A stretch of 64,000 nt of DNA from Flavobacteriales bacterium. GTDB taxonomy: Bacteria > Bacteroidota > Bacteroidia > NS11-12g > UBA9320. Position 1 is the stretch's first letter. Every line of letters starts with the position of its first letter. Below, in pieces: positions 1-8,990 of the stretch. The stretch spans positions 434,001-498,000 of the forward strand of contig JACJZU010000003.1 in the NCBI GenBank assembly GCA_020635435.1, given 5' to 3'. The notes under the pieces are model-generated. The model was not told the origin of the DNA, ran no database searches, and was given only the letters and a program-made list of their open reading frames with translations. The position numbers were made by a program, and so were the translations under genes.

Positions 1-1069
1 GACCACTGCTGATGAAAGCAAATACGGGGAAACTCTGTGGATCGGACAATGTGATGAAATAATTGGCGAAAACATCGAGCAATCCGCTATGCGTCATCAT
101 GCCCATTATTCCCGCATAAAGTGGAAACTGTATGAGTATACCCGTGGCATCGCGCATGGCATCCTCTACGGAACGGATGAAGCGTGCAACGGAACCATGA
201 AGGGCAAGGGCTAGTCCAAAAAGGATGAGGTTAACCATATCGAGATTCAGAATAGTATATTTTGCATCGAGGCTGCGGTAGCGTAAAACGGTCACGAAAA
301 GAATGAGCAGACCAAAAAACCGACCAAACCATTCCCATCTGTCGAGTCGTTCGGCACCTAGCACTTCTGCATGATGCTCCTTTCGTTTCTTTTTGGATCT
401 CAAAGTGATCATTTCAAATTCGGAATTTCGGGCAAGTAGGTAAGCACAACCGACCAGGGCGATAAGAACGCAAAAGAAAACCCGAATATTCATGGAAGAG
501 AACAAGGTTTCGTTGATCGGAATAACGCCCGTTTGAGCCACGAGACTGTGTCCGTCTTTGGCCACCGTTAATGGTGCCGAACCACTTAAACCGCCATGCC
601 ACACCATTAATGCCGTATAGGCGCAGGCGCCCATGAGTGCGTAGTTCAGGCGTATTCCCTGCTCTTGAGCATATTCCCCCACCTTCCTGCAAAGGATGGC
701 GCCAAAGATCAGACCCAGCCCCCAATTGAAATATCCGGTGAGCACGGAAAAGGTAGTGATCATCACCGCTGCGCGTACATTGTTCGTAGCGAAGGCTGTG
801 AGCATTCGTATCAACCGCTGCACAGGTTTACTCAATGCCAGGCTATGTCCCAGTACCAACATCAACATCATTTGCATGGTAAAGCTGAGGAGATCCCAAA
901 CCCCGCTTTCCCAGTTGTGAAACAACTGCACAATATGAGGTTCTGATCCCAAAGGTTCCGTGAGCAACAAGGCCAGAACAGAAGTGAGAAATGTAAGAAG
1001 GATGGCGATCACGAAAGGAGAAGGCAATACCGCCTGCACCAAACGCATATATGTTCGCGTCCAACTCAT
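1..1069 (-). CDS. Short-chain fatty acid transporter (AtoE family), C-terminus cut by window edge
   Basis: I translated this directly: an uninterrupted frame of 356 codons runs from ATG at 1069 to the left edge. It is an inner-membrane protein with many hydrophobic segments (about residues 18-38, 62-80, 98-128, 145-165). Family-typical signatures are the FNWGLGLIFGA stretch at 114-124 and VWHGGLSGSAPL at 156-167, both strongly like AtoE-type short-chain fatty acid (acetoacetate/butyrate) permeases. The start overlaps the stop of the upstream sulfoxide reductase gene by ATGA, so it is the last visible gene of a coupled minus-strand operon. The true substrate cannot be read from the sequence. 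The C-terminal part lies outside the window. Confidence 0.88.
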   Translation of the reverse strand, partial: MSWTRTYMRLVQAVLPSPFVIAILLTFLTSVLALLLTEPLGSEPHIVQLFHNWESGVWDLLSFTMQMMLMLVLGHSLALSKPVQRLIRMLTAFATNNVRAAVMITTFSVLTGYFNWGLGLIFGAILCRKVGEYAQEQGIRLNYALMGACAYTALMVWHGGLSGSAPLTVAKDGHSLVAQTGVIPINETLFSSMNIRVFFCVLIALVGCAYLLARNSEFEMITLRSKKKRKEHHAEVLGAERLDRWEWFGRFFGLLILFVTVLRYRSLDAKYTILNLDMVNLILFGLALALHGSVARFIRSVEDAMRDATGILIQFPLYAGIMGMMTHSGLLDVFANYFITLSDPQSFPVFAFISSG

Positions 1070-1536
1070 GGCTTGAGAAATCGCGCTATTTGCTCCAGGT
1101 ATTGGGCATCTGTGTGATCAAAATTGTCAAATTCAGTGCTGTCGATATCAAAAACACCCCAAATTGAGCCATCATCACGTTTCAGTGGAACCACTATTTC
1201 GGAATTTGAAAGCGAGCTGCAAGCTATATGTCCTTCAAATTCATGCACATTGGGAACTATGATGGTCTTTTCTTCTTTCCAGGCTGATCCGCAGACGCCC
1301 TTGCCGTAGGCGATTCGCGTACAAGCCGGTGGCCCTTGAAAAGTGCCAAGTACCAACTCCTCACCCTGAACACGGTAAATGCCTGTCCAATGGTGTTCGA
1401 AACTGAAATGTATGAGACTACAGGCATTGGACTGGTTGGCAAGTGTGTCGTCTTCCGCGCTGAGTAGAGCTTCCAGCTGTTTGAGTAAGGAACGGTAGCG
1501 ATCCTCCTTGTTTTCGTATGTCTGAATTTCGATCAT
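1066..1536 (-). CDS. msrC: Free methionine-(R)-sulfoxide reductase (GAF domain)
   Basis: A 156-residue protein that is a single cytoplasmic GAF domain. It reduces free L-methionine-(R)-sulfoxide at the expense of thioredoxin. The three family cysteines are present at 72 (ACTRI), 82 (GVCG) and 106 (HIACS), with the same 10- and 24-residue spacing as Cys84/94/118 of the E. coli enzyme, and SNSEIVVPL follows at 110-118. It overlaps the glycosylase gene upstream (ATGA at 1533-1536) and the transporter downstream (ATGA at 1066-1069), so it is translationally coupled on both sides. The neighbouring DNA-alkylation repair gene suggests a small damage-repair operon; that grouping is inference. Confidence 0.92.
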   Translation of the reverse strand: MIEIQTYENKEDRYRSLLKQLEALLSAEDDTLANQSNACSLIHFSFEHHWTGIYRVQGEELVLGTFQGPPACTRIAYGKGVCGSAWKEEKTIIVPNVHEFEGHIACSSLSNSEIVVPLKRDDGSIWGVFDIDSTEFDNFDHTDAQYLEQIARFLKP

Positions 1537-2150
1537 GAGAAACGAGGCACAATTTCGGTAATCGATCGCAAATTCCGATTGATCCCTCGTGGCCCGCTCA
1601 AGGCCGGATGTTCCTTCCAGATGAAACGGTACGGCAACAGGGCATCTTCTTGGGCATAGTCCACCCCGATGCGGGGCGTGGCTGCTATTTGGTCGGCAGA
1701 TAGTTCCATGCCCTGCGCCAGTCTCAACGCTCCGTCTGTTAGCGAGGTAGCGTCAAAAGCGGCGTTTATTCCGAGGTAACGCGCAAGTTTTCCCGGGCCA
1801 GAGGCCGGATGAAATTTCGGTTCATCGTCCGGGGTTGACAGAGCTCTGATGAGAACTGCCTTGGGATCATCTTCAACTGAGGTAACCACATTAAATAAAT
1901 GATGGACACCATAGCACAGATACACGTAGGCGTGCCCGCCTTTCAGATACATCGTTTCCGTTCGGCGTGTACGACGACCCTTGTAAGCGTGACTTGCCTT
2001 ATCTCCTACCCCATTGTATGCTTCGGTTTCAACGATAAGGCATTTCTTAGCTTGTCCATCGGTATTCAGAACCAGGTATTTTCCGATCAATTCTGCCGCA
2101 ATTTGCAGAACATCTGTACGCTGATAAAACTCCGGGGTCAGAAAGATCAT
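1533..2150 (-). CDS. DNA-3-methyladenine glycosylase, AAG/MPG family
   Basis: 205 residues, the usual length for a bacterial alkyladenine glycosylase (Pur_DNA_glyco fold), which excises alkylated purines in base-excision repair. The catalytic region is clear: IVETEAYNG at 39-47, where Glu43 aligns with the catalytic Glu and Tyr45 with the intercalating Tyr of human AAG. It is followed by KASHAYKGRRTRR and by YVYLCYGVHHLFNVV, the conserved core strand. The gene starts 3 nt after the stop of the MBL hydrolase gene and its own stop overlaps the msrC start, so it sits in the middle of the operon. Nothing is missing from the active site. Confidence 0.93.
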   Translation of the reverse strand: MIFLTPEFYQRTDVLQIAAELIGKYLVLNTDGQAKKCLIVETEAYNGVGDKASHAYKGRRTRRTETMYLKGGHAYVYLCYGVHHLFNVVTSVEDDPKAVLIRALSTPDDEPKFHPASGPGKLARYLGINAAFDATSLTDGALRLAQGMELSADQIAATPRIGVDYAQEDALLPYRFIWKEHPALSGPRGINRNLRSITEIVPRFS

Positions 2151-2153
2151 TCT

Positions 2154-2915
2154 TCAGATATCGAGTTGCAGACCGTCATGAGCCAGATGCACCGATCCCG
2201 GCAGTTCCTTTTCTACCGCTTCGTGTAATCCTAGTTGATGGCTAATATGTGTAAAGTAAGTCGACTTCACGTTAGCCCGTGAGGCCACGTCGATGGCCTG
2301 TTGAAGTGTGAAGTGAGAAATATGTTCCTCCCGTCGAAGGGCATTGAGCACGAAAACGTCGGAACCACTTATTTTCTGAAATTCTTCATCGGGAATGTAG
2401 TTGGCATCGGTAATGTACGTGAATCCACCGATGCGGAAACCGAATACAGGTAGCTTGTAATGATAGACCAGGATCGGAATGATCAGCTCTCCATTTATTT
2501 CAAAGGGCTCATTGCCAATTCGGTGCACATTGGCCCTCGGGACTCCGGGATACTTCATATCCGTGAACACATAATCGAAATCTTTGTGCAAAATGAGGTC
2601 TACGCGTTCGTCGCAATAAACTTCCATATCCCGCTTCTGGATGAAATTATAGGCCCTTATATCGTCGAACCCGGCTGTGTGATCCTTGTGGCCATGCGTG
2701 AACAGAACAGCATCCAGCTCACGAACACCGGCACGAAGCATTTGATACCGGAAATCCGGACCGGTATCAATTACCAAACTGATCTTATCTGTTTGCACAT
2801 GAACTGAGGAACGCAATCGGTTGTCTCTTGGATCGGCCGACTGGCACACCCCGCACATGCATCCGATGAGCGGGACGCCCTGCGAAGTTCCGGTTCCTAA
2901 AAATGTGATGCGCAT
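2154..2915 (-). CDS. MBL-fold metallo-hydrolase, PhnP-like
   Basis: 253 residues with the metallo-beta-lactamase fold. It begins with ITFLGTGTSQGVP and carries the metal motif THGHKDH at 73-79 (His74, His76, Asp78, His79). A GCMCGVC cluster at 18-24 matches the extra cysteine zinc site of PhnP-type cyclic phosphodiesterases. FTHISHQLG near the C-terminus supplies later metal ligands. It is probably a cytoplasmic phosphodiesterase, but the substrate is unknown: no phn (C-P lyase) genes are nearby. It is the first gene of the minus-strand operon, 3 nt upstream of the glycosylase gene. Confidence 0.85.
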   Translation of the reverse strand: MRITFLGTGTSQGVPLIGCMCGVCQSADPRDNRLRSSVHVQTDKISLVIDTGPDFRYQMLRAGVRELDAVLFTHGHKDHTAGFDDIRAYNFIQKRDMEVYCDERVDLILHKDFDYVFTDMKYPGVPRANVHRIGNEPFEINGELIIPILVYHYKLPVFGFRIGGFTYITDANYIPDEEFQKISGSDVFVLNALRREEHISHFTLQQAIDVASRANVKSTYFTHISHQLGLHEAVEKELPGSVHLAHDGLQLDI

Positions 2916-2983
2916 TGAGCCCTGGTCTGCAAAATGTCGAAATGCTCTGTTATTAACAAGTGATGGACGTTAGCTCTGCAAGC

Positions 2984-4891
2984 TTACTGCCCGGAAATAT
3001 TTCGAAGTTGTGGTCTTATCTGTCGTTCGATGCTTTTTCGGGCAGCGGGACTCAAGTACCAACCAAGTGGAATATTTTCCTGATCGCTTCGCTTCAATTT
3101 GATCTCCACCAACTCATCGTTGTATTCGTGAACAAGTTTACGTCCTTTCCGGATCACTTCGACCCCATTATGCGCCCAGATATTTGAAAAGGTTACGAAA
3201 GGTGGAAGTACTTCCGACATTCCCCGAACCGGAGTAAAGTCGTAATCCACCTTGGTATTGCGTATCACGATCAAGCGAAATCTGGGATCTATACCGATCT
3301 CTAGGCAATAATTTCTGAGTTCGGAATAGACATCCATAAGCGTATTGGCGCCAATATTCTCGTAATATCCCCCATCAACCAAATGTCCCCATGTTTCATC
3401 ATTTTTCAAGGCAACCCTTGCAGGCGGGGTTAAGAGCGGGAAACGGGCACTAAGTCCAACGGCTGTGCTTATCGGGATATCAGTACCCTGTATCTCAAAG
3501 AAATCCAACATGTTCATGGGGGCAAAAGCCTTCAGATCAACATTGCTCACTACGGTACGGTATCCGCTCTCAACATGTGTAGAGTTCATAAGCAATACCC
3601 TACCCTCCGGATCGCCGAATTGCTTGATGAAACCGGCTGACCAATCGATCGATTCCGGGGATGGGACATTTTTGCGCCATGCCTTCTCCCATGAATTTTC
3701 CAAAACTCTTGCCCTGTCGAAGAAATCGATCGGAAACGGTATGAACTTCTGAAGAATGTCGGGAAAGATGAGTCCGGCAGTTACCGGAGCCAGAAAATCG
3801 GAACGGAGGATCTGCCGGGCACTCTTCCCGGGATCCGGTTCATCGCTGCGGCGAAGGGTCTCGTAGATCATGGCTCCCAGAGATCCCCCGCTAACGCTGC
3901 TTATCGCATACACATTGTCGTGAAAATCGGGATATACCGTATGTAATTCAGATAAAATACCGGAGGTCCAATAGGCAGAGCGGATACCGCCTCCCTCGGC
4001 GGCAACCAGATAGATGTTCTGCGGTTCGTTCTGATGTTTCTTCAACCAATTCTCGAAATGCCCTGATAGCGTAGGGCGTTCCGCCGAAGTACCTGTGGTT
4101 CGTATGGTGTGATTGTTATTGAAGAAACTGAAAACAACCACTGCGATAAAAATGGAGAATGAAACCGGGAAATGGATATGTCGCTCAAGCATGCTCATCA
4201 ATGCAGCGAGAATGAGCCAGGAGCCGAAACCGAATAACACAACCGCACTTGAACCGATGTACTGTGCCGTTTCTACAGGTCGGAATATGAATACCAAGAA
4301 GAAGAAAAGAAGTACGGCTATCCGAAAAATGATCCATTTCCACTGCTTTGCCCAAATGAATCGCGATGGATAAACCCCATTCTTGATCGGGACATAGTCT
4401 GGAATGAAGCCGTGAAGCCGCATGTTCAGGGACCTGATATATACGATCAAACGCCTTCTGAAATGGTAGAAAACAAATAACCAAACGGCAGATGATACCA
4501 GGAGAATGGCGAATGTAGACCACTCCTCTTGTGCATTCACAACGCCTCTTGCTAAGATCAGGAACGGGATCACTCCCAACAACCTTGGAATGAGCACTTG
4601 GGCCCGAAGTGCGTACATTGGTTGATAAGCCCAGAAGTTAAAATAGGAAAAGTGCAGGATCATTCTGGAAGATCTCCAGGATTGCCAGCTCCACCAACTT
4701 ACGCCTAACCATGCAAAAAATGCCTGTCGAATTACCCGTGGTTCTGCATTGAAACTCAGTTCGCGCAAAACATCCAACCCTTGGTCGAAAACCAGCAGAG
4801 CGAAATATCCGATCACCTGAAAAAGCACAACTGCCCAGCACGTTTTGAGCACGAGGTAGTAGTTGAACAGGAGTCGAACCGTTTTCTTCAA
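2984..4891 (-). CDS. Membrane-anchored patatin-like phospholipase
   Basis: 635 residues in two parts. Residues 1-260 hold about six hydrophobic membrane segments (roughly 8-36, 100-118, 126-142, 186-204, 212-232, 240-257). Residues 292-520 form a patatin-type lipid acyl hydrolase domain: oxyanion loop GGGIR at 300-304, nucleophile region SSVSGGSLG at 331-339 (Ser334), and the Asp of the Ser-Asp dyad in DGG at 506-508. The usual first Gly of GxSxG is Ser332, a mild deviation. It probably cleaves membrane lipids from an inner-membrane anchor; which side of the membrane the catalytic domain faces is not resolved. The gene stands apart from its neighbours by 57-68 nt. Confidence 0.85.
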   Translation of the reverse strand: MKKTVRLLFNYYLVLKTCWAVVLFQVIGYFALLVFDQGLDVLRELSFNAEPRVIRQAFFAWLGVSWWSWQSWRSSRMILHFSYFNFWAYQPMYALRAQVLIPRLLGVIPFLILARGVVNAQEEWSTFAILLVSSAVWLFVFYHFRRRLIVYIRSLNMRLHGFIPDYVPIKNGVYPSRFIWAKQWKWIIFRIAVLLFFFLVFIFRPVETAQYIGSSAVVLFGFGSWLILAALMSMLERHIHFPVSFSIFIAVVVFSFFNNNHTIRTTGTSAERPTLSGHFENWLKKHQNEPQNIYLVAAEGGGIRSAYWTSGILSELHTVYPDFHDNVYAISSVSGGSLGAMIYETLRRSDEPDPGKSARQILRSDFLAPVTAGLIFPDILQKFIPFPIDFFDRARVLENSWEKAWRKNVPSPESIDWSAGFIKQFGDPEGRVLLMNSTHVESGYRTVVSNVDLKAFAPMNMLDFFEIQGTDIPISTAVGLSARFPLLTPPARVALKNDETWGHLVDGGYYENIGANTLMDVYSELRNYCLEIGIDPRFRLIVIRNTKVDYDFTPVRGMSEVLPPFVTFSNIWAHNGVEVIRKGRKLVHEYNDELVEIKLKRSDQENIPLGWYLSPAARKSIERQIRPQLRNISGQ

Positions 4892-4948
4892 TGTCTACAA
4901 TTTACTAAATATCAGGCATATCCGGGTTGATCGCGGTGTCAGAAATTC

Positions 4949-5893
4949 CTAATAATAACTTTTCATTTTACCAATGAACGAATCCAGGTCCCTTTTCTTC
5001 TTGCCTAATAACGTTGTGTTGAGCGTCAGGCGGATCTGATCGATCAGCAAGAGGTCGCCAGCGGGTGATGGATCGTCGCGCAGATAACCGATCCCGATCA
5101 GGAATCGATTCACTCTTCCAAAAAGCGAAATATCAATCCGCTTCAACTCTTCAGATATTTCATACTGGGCCGATAGTGACCAATCCCCTTTTGTAATACC
5201 CAGGCCACTGGCCAACCATGTTTGATCGCCAACCTGCGCATATATCAGGTTGGGGAATAAACGTAATTCCGGTCCCAGCTCAATAAATCCGGCAAGTTGC
5301 GCATTGATCTCAACCGGTATAGTTACCGAAGAACTGTCCTCATACAGATCCAGGACCATCCCTCCAATATGTTTGGCATTCACTCCCAAAATCAGATTCT
5401 TGTAAACGGCCGCCAAACCGGCCCCCAGATCGAACACTTCAGATCGCACGCGAATGGCGCTGGTTCGGCTATCGTAGAACCAATTGTTGCCATTGAAATC
5501 TGAAAATGTAAAACTTGAATCCGCCTCATTCCGAAAGAAAGTACGAACTTGATAATCCAAACTGGCAGCATACTTCAGCACAAATCGCTCCTTGATCTCC
5601 TTTTCCCTGGCATAGCTGAACTGGAAGCTTTGTCTTTTGAGATGTTCGATCTCGTCCATCTCGAAATTGGCACCGAAGTAATTCGGTGTTTTGAAAAATT
5701 TAGATTCTATACCAGCTCTTAGCTGATCGCTTCGACCGGTTAAAAGACGGAATTCTTCCAAAAAACCCGTGAAAGCAGGATTGAGTTTGGACATATCGTC
5801 GAATTCCTTCCCGCTGAACAGATCCAGGTTCTGAGCTTCGGCCAGGCCGGAAACAAATAATGAAATTGCCAAAAGTAGTTTTCGAATATGCAT
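4949..5893 (-). CDS. PorP/SprF family outer-membrane protein (T9SS-associated)
   Basis: 314 residues from the ATG at 5893. I prefer this start to an upstream in-frame one because it gives a clean signal peptide (MHIRKLLLAISLFVSGLAEA). The body begins with the family hallmark of a short loop around KLNPAFTGF and continues as alternating beta-strands with aromatic ends, as in PorP/SprF barrels, which attach or present T9SS surface proteins. Such genes normally sit directly downstream of a large SprB-like adhesin; none is adjacent here, the nearest large surface proteins being more than 8 kb away. Length and composition are normal for the family. Confidence 0.82.
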   Translation of the reverse strand: MHIRKLLLAISLFVSGLAEAQNLDLFSGKEFDDMSKLNPAFTGFLEEFRLLTGRSDQLRAGIESKFFKTPNYFGANFEMDEIEHLKRQSFQFSYAREKEIKERFVLKYAASLDYQVRTFFRNEADSSFTFSDFNGNNWFYDSRTSAIRVRSEVFDLGAGLAAVYKNLILGVNAKHIGGMVLDLYEDSSSVTIPVEINAQLAGFIELGPELRLFPNLIYAQVGDQTWLASGLGITKGDWSLSAQYEISEELKRIDISLFGRVNRFLIGIGYLRDDPSPAGDLLLIDQIRLTLNTTLLGKKKRDLDSFIGKMKSYY

Positions 5894-5962
5894 GTGCGAT
5901 CCGTACAATGTGTCACAAAAGAAAATCAATCTAAATCAAGTAGTGAAGTTGCTTCGTGGAAG

Positions 5963-7480
5963 TTATACACGAAAAAAACGTGGAAAGTAATCAACTAAGT
6001 CTCCGGGAAGCATACAGAATGCAGTTCGCTCAGCTGCACATTCCTGTGCAGAGTGTGCCTGGAGTCCCACTGCAAGACAAATGGAATCCCGTATGTTGTA
6101 TCCTTGGGCAAGGAAGGCATTGAGTATTCCCATCAATACATCTCCGGAACCACCCTTGGCCAATCCGTCGTTCGGAAAAGGGAAACTATGAAGCTCTCCA
6201 TCCGGTCCGGATGTCCAGGAATTTGCTCCTTTCAGCAGAATATGTATCCGCAATTCACGGCATAGTTCACCTAAATGCCCGATACGTTCGGTATGATCCG
6301 AATGTTGGCCAAACAATCGATCAAATTCACGTGGATGCGGTGTAAGAACTACGGGTTTTCCTGCAAGTTTCTGCAGAAGTTCGGGAGCATCAGCGATTAT
6401 GTTCAAAGCATCTGCGTCCAGAACCAAAGGTTGATCACCTTGGTAGGTATCGTTGATGAACCGCCTGAGTGCCAAGCGTACCTCCGGTTCTATTCCAATG
6501 CCACAGCCAACTCCGATCGCCGAATATCGCTGTATATCGCTAAAATGAAGGTCAATGCCATCCGATATCAAGGACGGACGACAGATCGCTTCCGGAGACG
6601 AAATTTGAAGAATTGCGCTTTGTGTTTGCGGGCTGTGCACTGTCACCAAACCTACACCACAGCGCAGGCAGGAACGAGTTGCCAATACGGCAGCACCCAT
6701 CATACCTGTCTTTCCAACTGCCAGTAGAGCATGCCCTGTCCTCCCCTTGTGAAGGTACGCTCGTCGGGGTACTATTAGGTTCCTGCAATCTTCAATTGTT
6801 CGGTAATACTCTGAGACTTCAATCGTCTTTTTAAACGTTTGATCCAGCCCAATGTCAAGAACTCTTACTTTACCATACGAATCGGAGAGATCATCGACCA
6901 ACAGCGAGAATTTGTAGGAATCGAAAGTATAGGTATATCGGGCATGAACGGTTTTCAATTCGGTTATTAGAGGTAACAGCTCCCGGATATTTGCCGGAAG
7001 TCCGGAAGGAAGATCAATGCTGACAATCTGCTCCTGAAGATTGATCGCATCGATCATTGCCGTGGCCTCCCCCGATATGGGGCGATTCAGACCCGAACCA
7101 AACAAACAATCAACATGAACAACCTCGGGTGCCGATGTCTTTGGCCGCTCAAGGCATGGAGAAATAGGGATACCGTATGATTCCAACCTGTCAAAGTTGA
7201 CTTTGAAATCAGCACTTGCCCGGTTTACGTCTCCACAGATCAAAATGTGCACCGATCCTCCGATTCCATGCAAGAGCCGCGCTATGGCCAAACCATCTCC
7301 CCCATTGTTTCCTGTACCGCACCAAATAACCCAGGAATGGCAATTGGGAAAATCGAAAAGTAATTGATCCACGCATGCCTGTGCAGCACGTTCCATAAGA
7401 TCTATGGACGATATTGGTTCGTTTTGAATGGTAAACGCATCCAATTCCCTGATCTGACCGGCATTCAAGATCTGTCTCAT
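5963..7480 (-). CDS. nnr: Bifunctional NAD(P)HX epimerase/dehydratase
   Basis: 505 residues from the ATG at 7480. This start is chosen because the family begins with a sequence like MRQILNAGQIRELD and because a perfect promoter element lies 6 nt before it. The N-terminal YjeF_N epimerase domain (about 1-215) carries GNNGGDGLAIARLL. The C-terminal ADP-dependent dehydratase domain (about 225-500) carries HKGRTGHALLAVGKTGMMGAA and the catalytic GGSGDVLMG. The enzyme repairs damaged hydrated NADH and NADPH in the cytoplasm. It is transcribed divergently from cca with 94 nt between start codons. A 21-codon upstream extension (to 7543) is possible but would overlap the promoter. Confidence 0.93.
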   Translation of the reverse strand: MRQILNAGQIRELDAFTIQNEPISSIDLMERAAQACVDQLLFDFPNCHSWVIWCGTGNNGGDGLAIARLLHGIGGSVHILICGDVNRASADFKVNFDRLESYGIPISPCLERPKTSAPEVVHVDCLFGSGLNRPISGEATAMIDAINLQEQIVSIDLPSGLPANIRELLPLITELKTVHARYTYTFDSYKFSLLVDDLSDSYGKVRVLDIGLDQTFKKTIEVSEYYRTIEDCRNLIVPRRAYLHKGRTGHALLAVGKTGMMGAAVLATRSCLRCGVGLVTVHSPQTQSAILQISSPEAICRPSLISDGIDLHFSDIQRYSAIGVGCGIGIEPEVRLALRRFINDTYQGDQPLVLDADALNIIADAPELLQKLAGKPVVLTPHPREFDRLFGQHSDHTERIGHLGELCRELRIHILLKGANSWTSGPDGELHSFPFPNDGLAKGGSGDVLMGILNAFLAQGYNIRDSICLAVGLQAHSAQECAAERTAFCMLPGDLVDYFPRFFRV

Positions 7481-7486
7481 CCCATT

Positions 7487-7494
7487 CAAAAGTA
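7487..7494 (-). promoter_or_regulatory. -7 promoter element of nnr
   Basis: On the minus strand the site reads TACTTTTG, a perfect match to the Bacteroidota -7 consensus TAnnTTTG, followed by six bases and the ATG at 7480. With initiation normally a few bases after the element, the mRNA would be leaderless or nearly so. No clear -33 TTG was found at the usual spacing. Confidence 0.6.
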
Positions 7495-7534
7495 CAATTG
7501 TATAGGCATAGCTGTAAGCTTTCGGTGCTAGATA

Positions 7535-7567
7535 TTGAGCCATACTCCGGGTATAATCCTACCTTTG
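7535..7567 (+). promoter_or_regulatory. -33/-7 promoter of cca
   Basis: TTG at 7535-7537 and TACCTTTG at 7560-7567, separated by 22 nt, fit the Bacteroidota primary sigma consensus. The ATG of cca follows only 7 nt after the -7 element, again predicting a leaderless or near-leaderless transcript. It faces away from the nnr promoter. Confidence 0.65.
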
Positions 7568-7574
7568 CGCCCAC

Positions 7575-8990
7575 ATGAAAACAGCCCTTGGGCATGAGAT
7601 ATTCCAATTGGTACGGGAAATTTCCCGCACCATGGATATGAAAGTTTACGTTGTGGGTGGTTATGTGCGCGATCACCTTCTGGATCGGCCCTGTACGGAC
7701 GTGGACTTTGTATGTATAGGTGATGCTTCGGTCTTGGCAGAAAAGATCTCAGAACGGCTGCCGGGAAAACCCAAGGTATCGATATTCAAGAATTTTGGCA
7801 CAGCTCATATCCACAGCAGCGATTGGGATTTTGAATTTGTGGGTGCCCGAAAGGAATCCTATCGAAGTGACAGTCGTAAACCCGACGTAGAGCCCGGTAG
7901 CCTGGAAGACGATCAACTACGCAGGGATTTCACGATCAATGCCCTGGCGATCAGTTTAAATGATAACGATTACGGTGTTTTGATCGATCCGTTCGGTGGG
8001 GTCAAGGATCTTGAAAACGGGATGATCCGGACGCCAACAGATCCGGATATCACGTTCTCTGACGATCCGTTGCGGATGATGCGCGCGATCCGTTTTGCCT
8101 GTCAATTGGGATTCCATATCGATGAGAACACCTATGCAGGTATACGTCGGCAAGCTGAACGCATCGAGATCGTCTCAACGGAGCGGATCAAGGATGAGCT
8201 GAACAAGATCGTTGCGGCTCCCAAGCCAAGCATTGGATTCAAACTGCTCTTCAATACACATCTTTTGGATCATTTTTTTCCGGAAATGGTTGAATTACAG
8301 GGGGTTGAGGAGCGAAATGGCATCGGCCATAAGGATAACTTCTACCATACCCTTCAGGTACTGGATAATGTTGCAGAGCTGAGCGACAATCTTTGGTTGC
8401 GATGGAGCGCCATCATGCACGATATCGCAAAACCACGCACTAAGGATTTCAACGATAAGGATGGCTGGACCTTTCATGGGCATGAATTCGTTGGTTCGAA
8501 AATGGTCAAGCGTATTTTCCGTCGTTTGAAACTACCCTTGAATGAACACATGAAATATGTGGAGAAAATGGTGCTCCTTCATTTGAGACCCATCGCCCTC
8601 ACCAAGGAAGTAGTAACCGACAGTGCCGTTCGACGCCTGTTATTCGATGCGGGTGATGATATAGACGATCTTCTCCTACTCTCGCGCTGCGATATAACAT
8701 CCAAGAACGAGCGAAAGGTCAAGTATTATCTGCAGAACCTGGATAAGGTGCAGCAAAAGATCATCGATGTTGAAGAGCGCGACAGAGTGCGCAATTTTCA
8801 ACCTCCGGTGACCGGCGACGAGATCATGGAGCTCTTTGGGTTGAAACCCTCCCGGGAGATCGGGATCATCAAAAATTCATTGAAGGATGCCATTTTGGAA
8901 GGTATAATACCGAATAATCGCGAAGAGGCACTTAAGTTTGCAATCGAAAGAGGTCGGGAATTAGGCCTCAAAGTCGTTAATTATTCATGA
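7575..8990 (+). CDS. cca: CCA-adding tRNA nucleotidyltransferase with HD domain
   Basis: 471 residues. The N-terminal class II nucleotidyltransferase head contains VVGGYVRDHLLDRPCTDVDF (GGxxR plus the DxD metal pair). RRDFTINALAIS and the nucleotide-selecting DDPLRMMRAIRFA follow, and a C-terminal HD phosphohydrolase-like domain contains IMHDIAKP and HGHEFVGS. It adds or repairs the 3' CCA of tRNAs. This is useful here because the tRNA-Lys gene in the window does not encode a full CCA. It is the first gene of an operon with ATGA overlap to the next gene at 8987. Confidence 0.93.
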   Translation: MKTALGHEIFQLVREISRTMDMKVYVVGGYVRDHLLDRPCTDVDFVCIGDASVLAEKISERLPGKPKVSIFKNFGTAHIHSSDWDFEFVGARKESYRSDSRKPDVEPGSLEDDQLRRDFTINALAISLNDNDYGVLIDPFGGVKDLENGMIRTPTDPDITFSDDPLRMMRAIRFACQLGFHIDENTYAGIRRQAERIEIVSTERIKDELNKIVAAPKPSIGFKLLFNTHLLDHFFPEMVELQGVEERNGIGHKDNFYHTLQVLDNVAELSDNLWLRWSAIMHDIAKPRTKDFNDKDGWTFHGHEFVGSKMVKRIFRRLKLPLNEHMKYVEKMVLLHLRPIALTKEVVTDSAVRRLLFDAGDDIDDLLLLSRCDITSKNERKVKYYLQNLDKVQQKIIDVEERDRVRNFQPPVTGDEIMELFGLKPSREIGIIKNSLKDAILEGIIPNNREEALKFAIERGRELGLKVVNYS

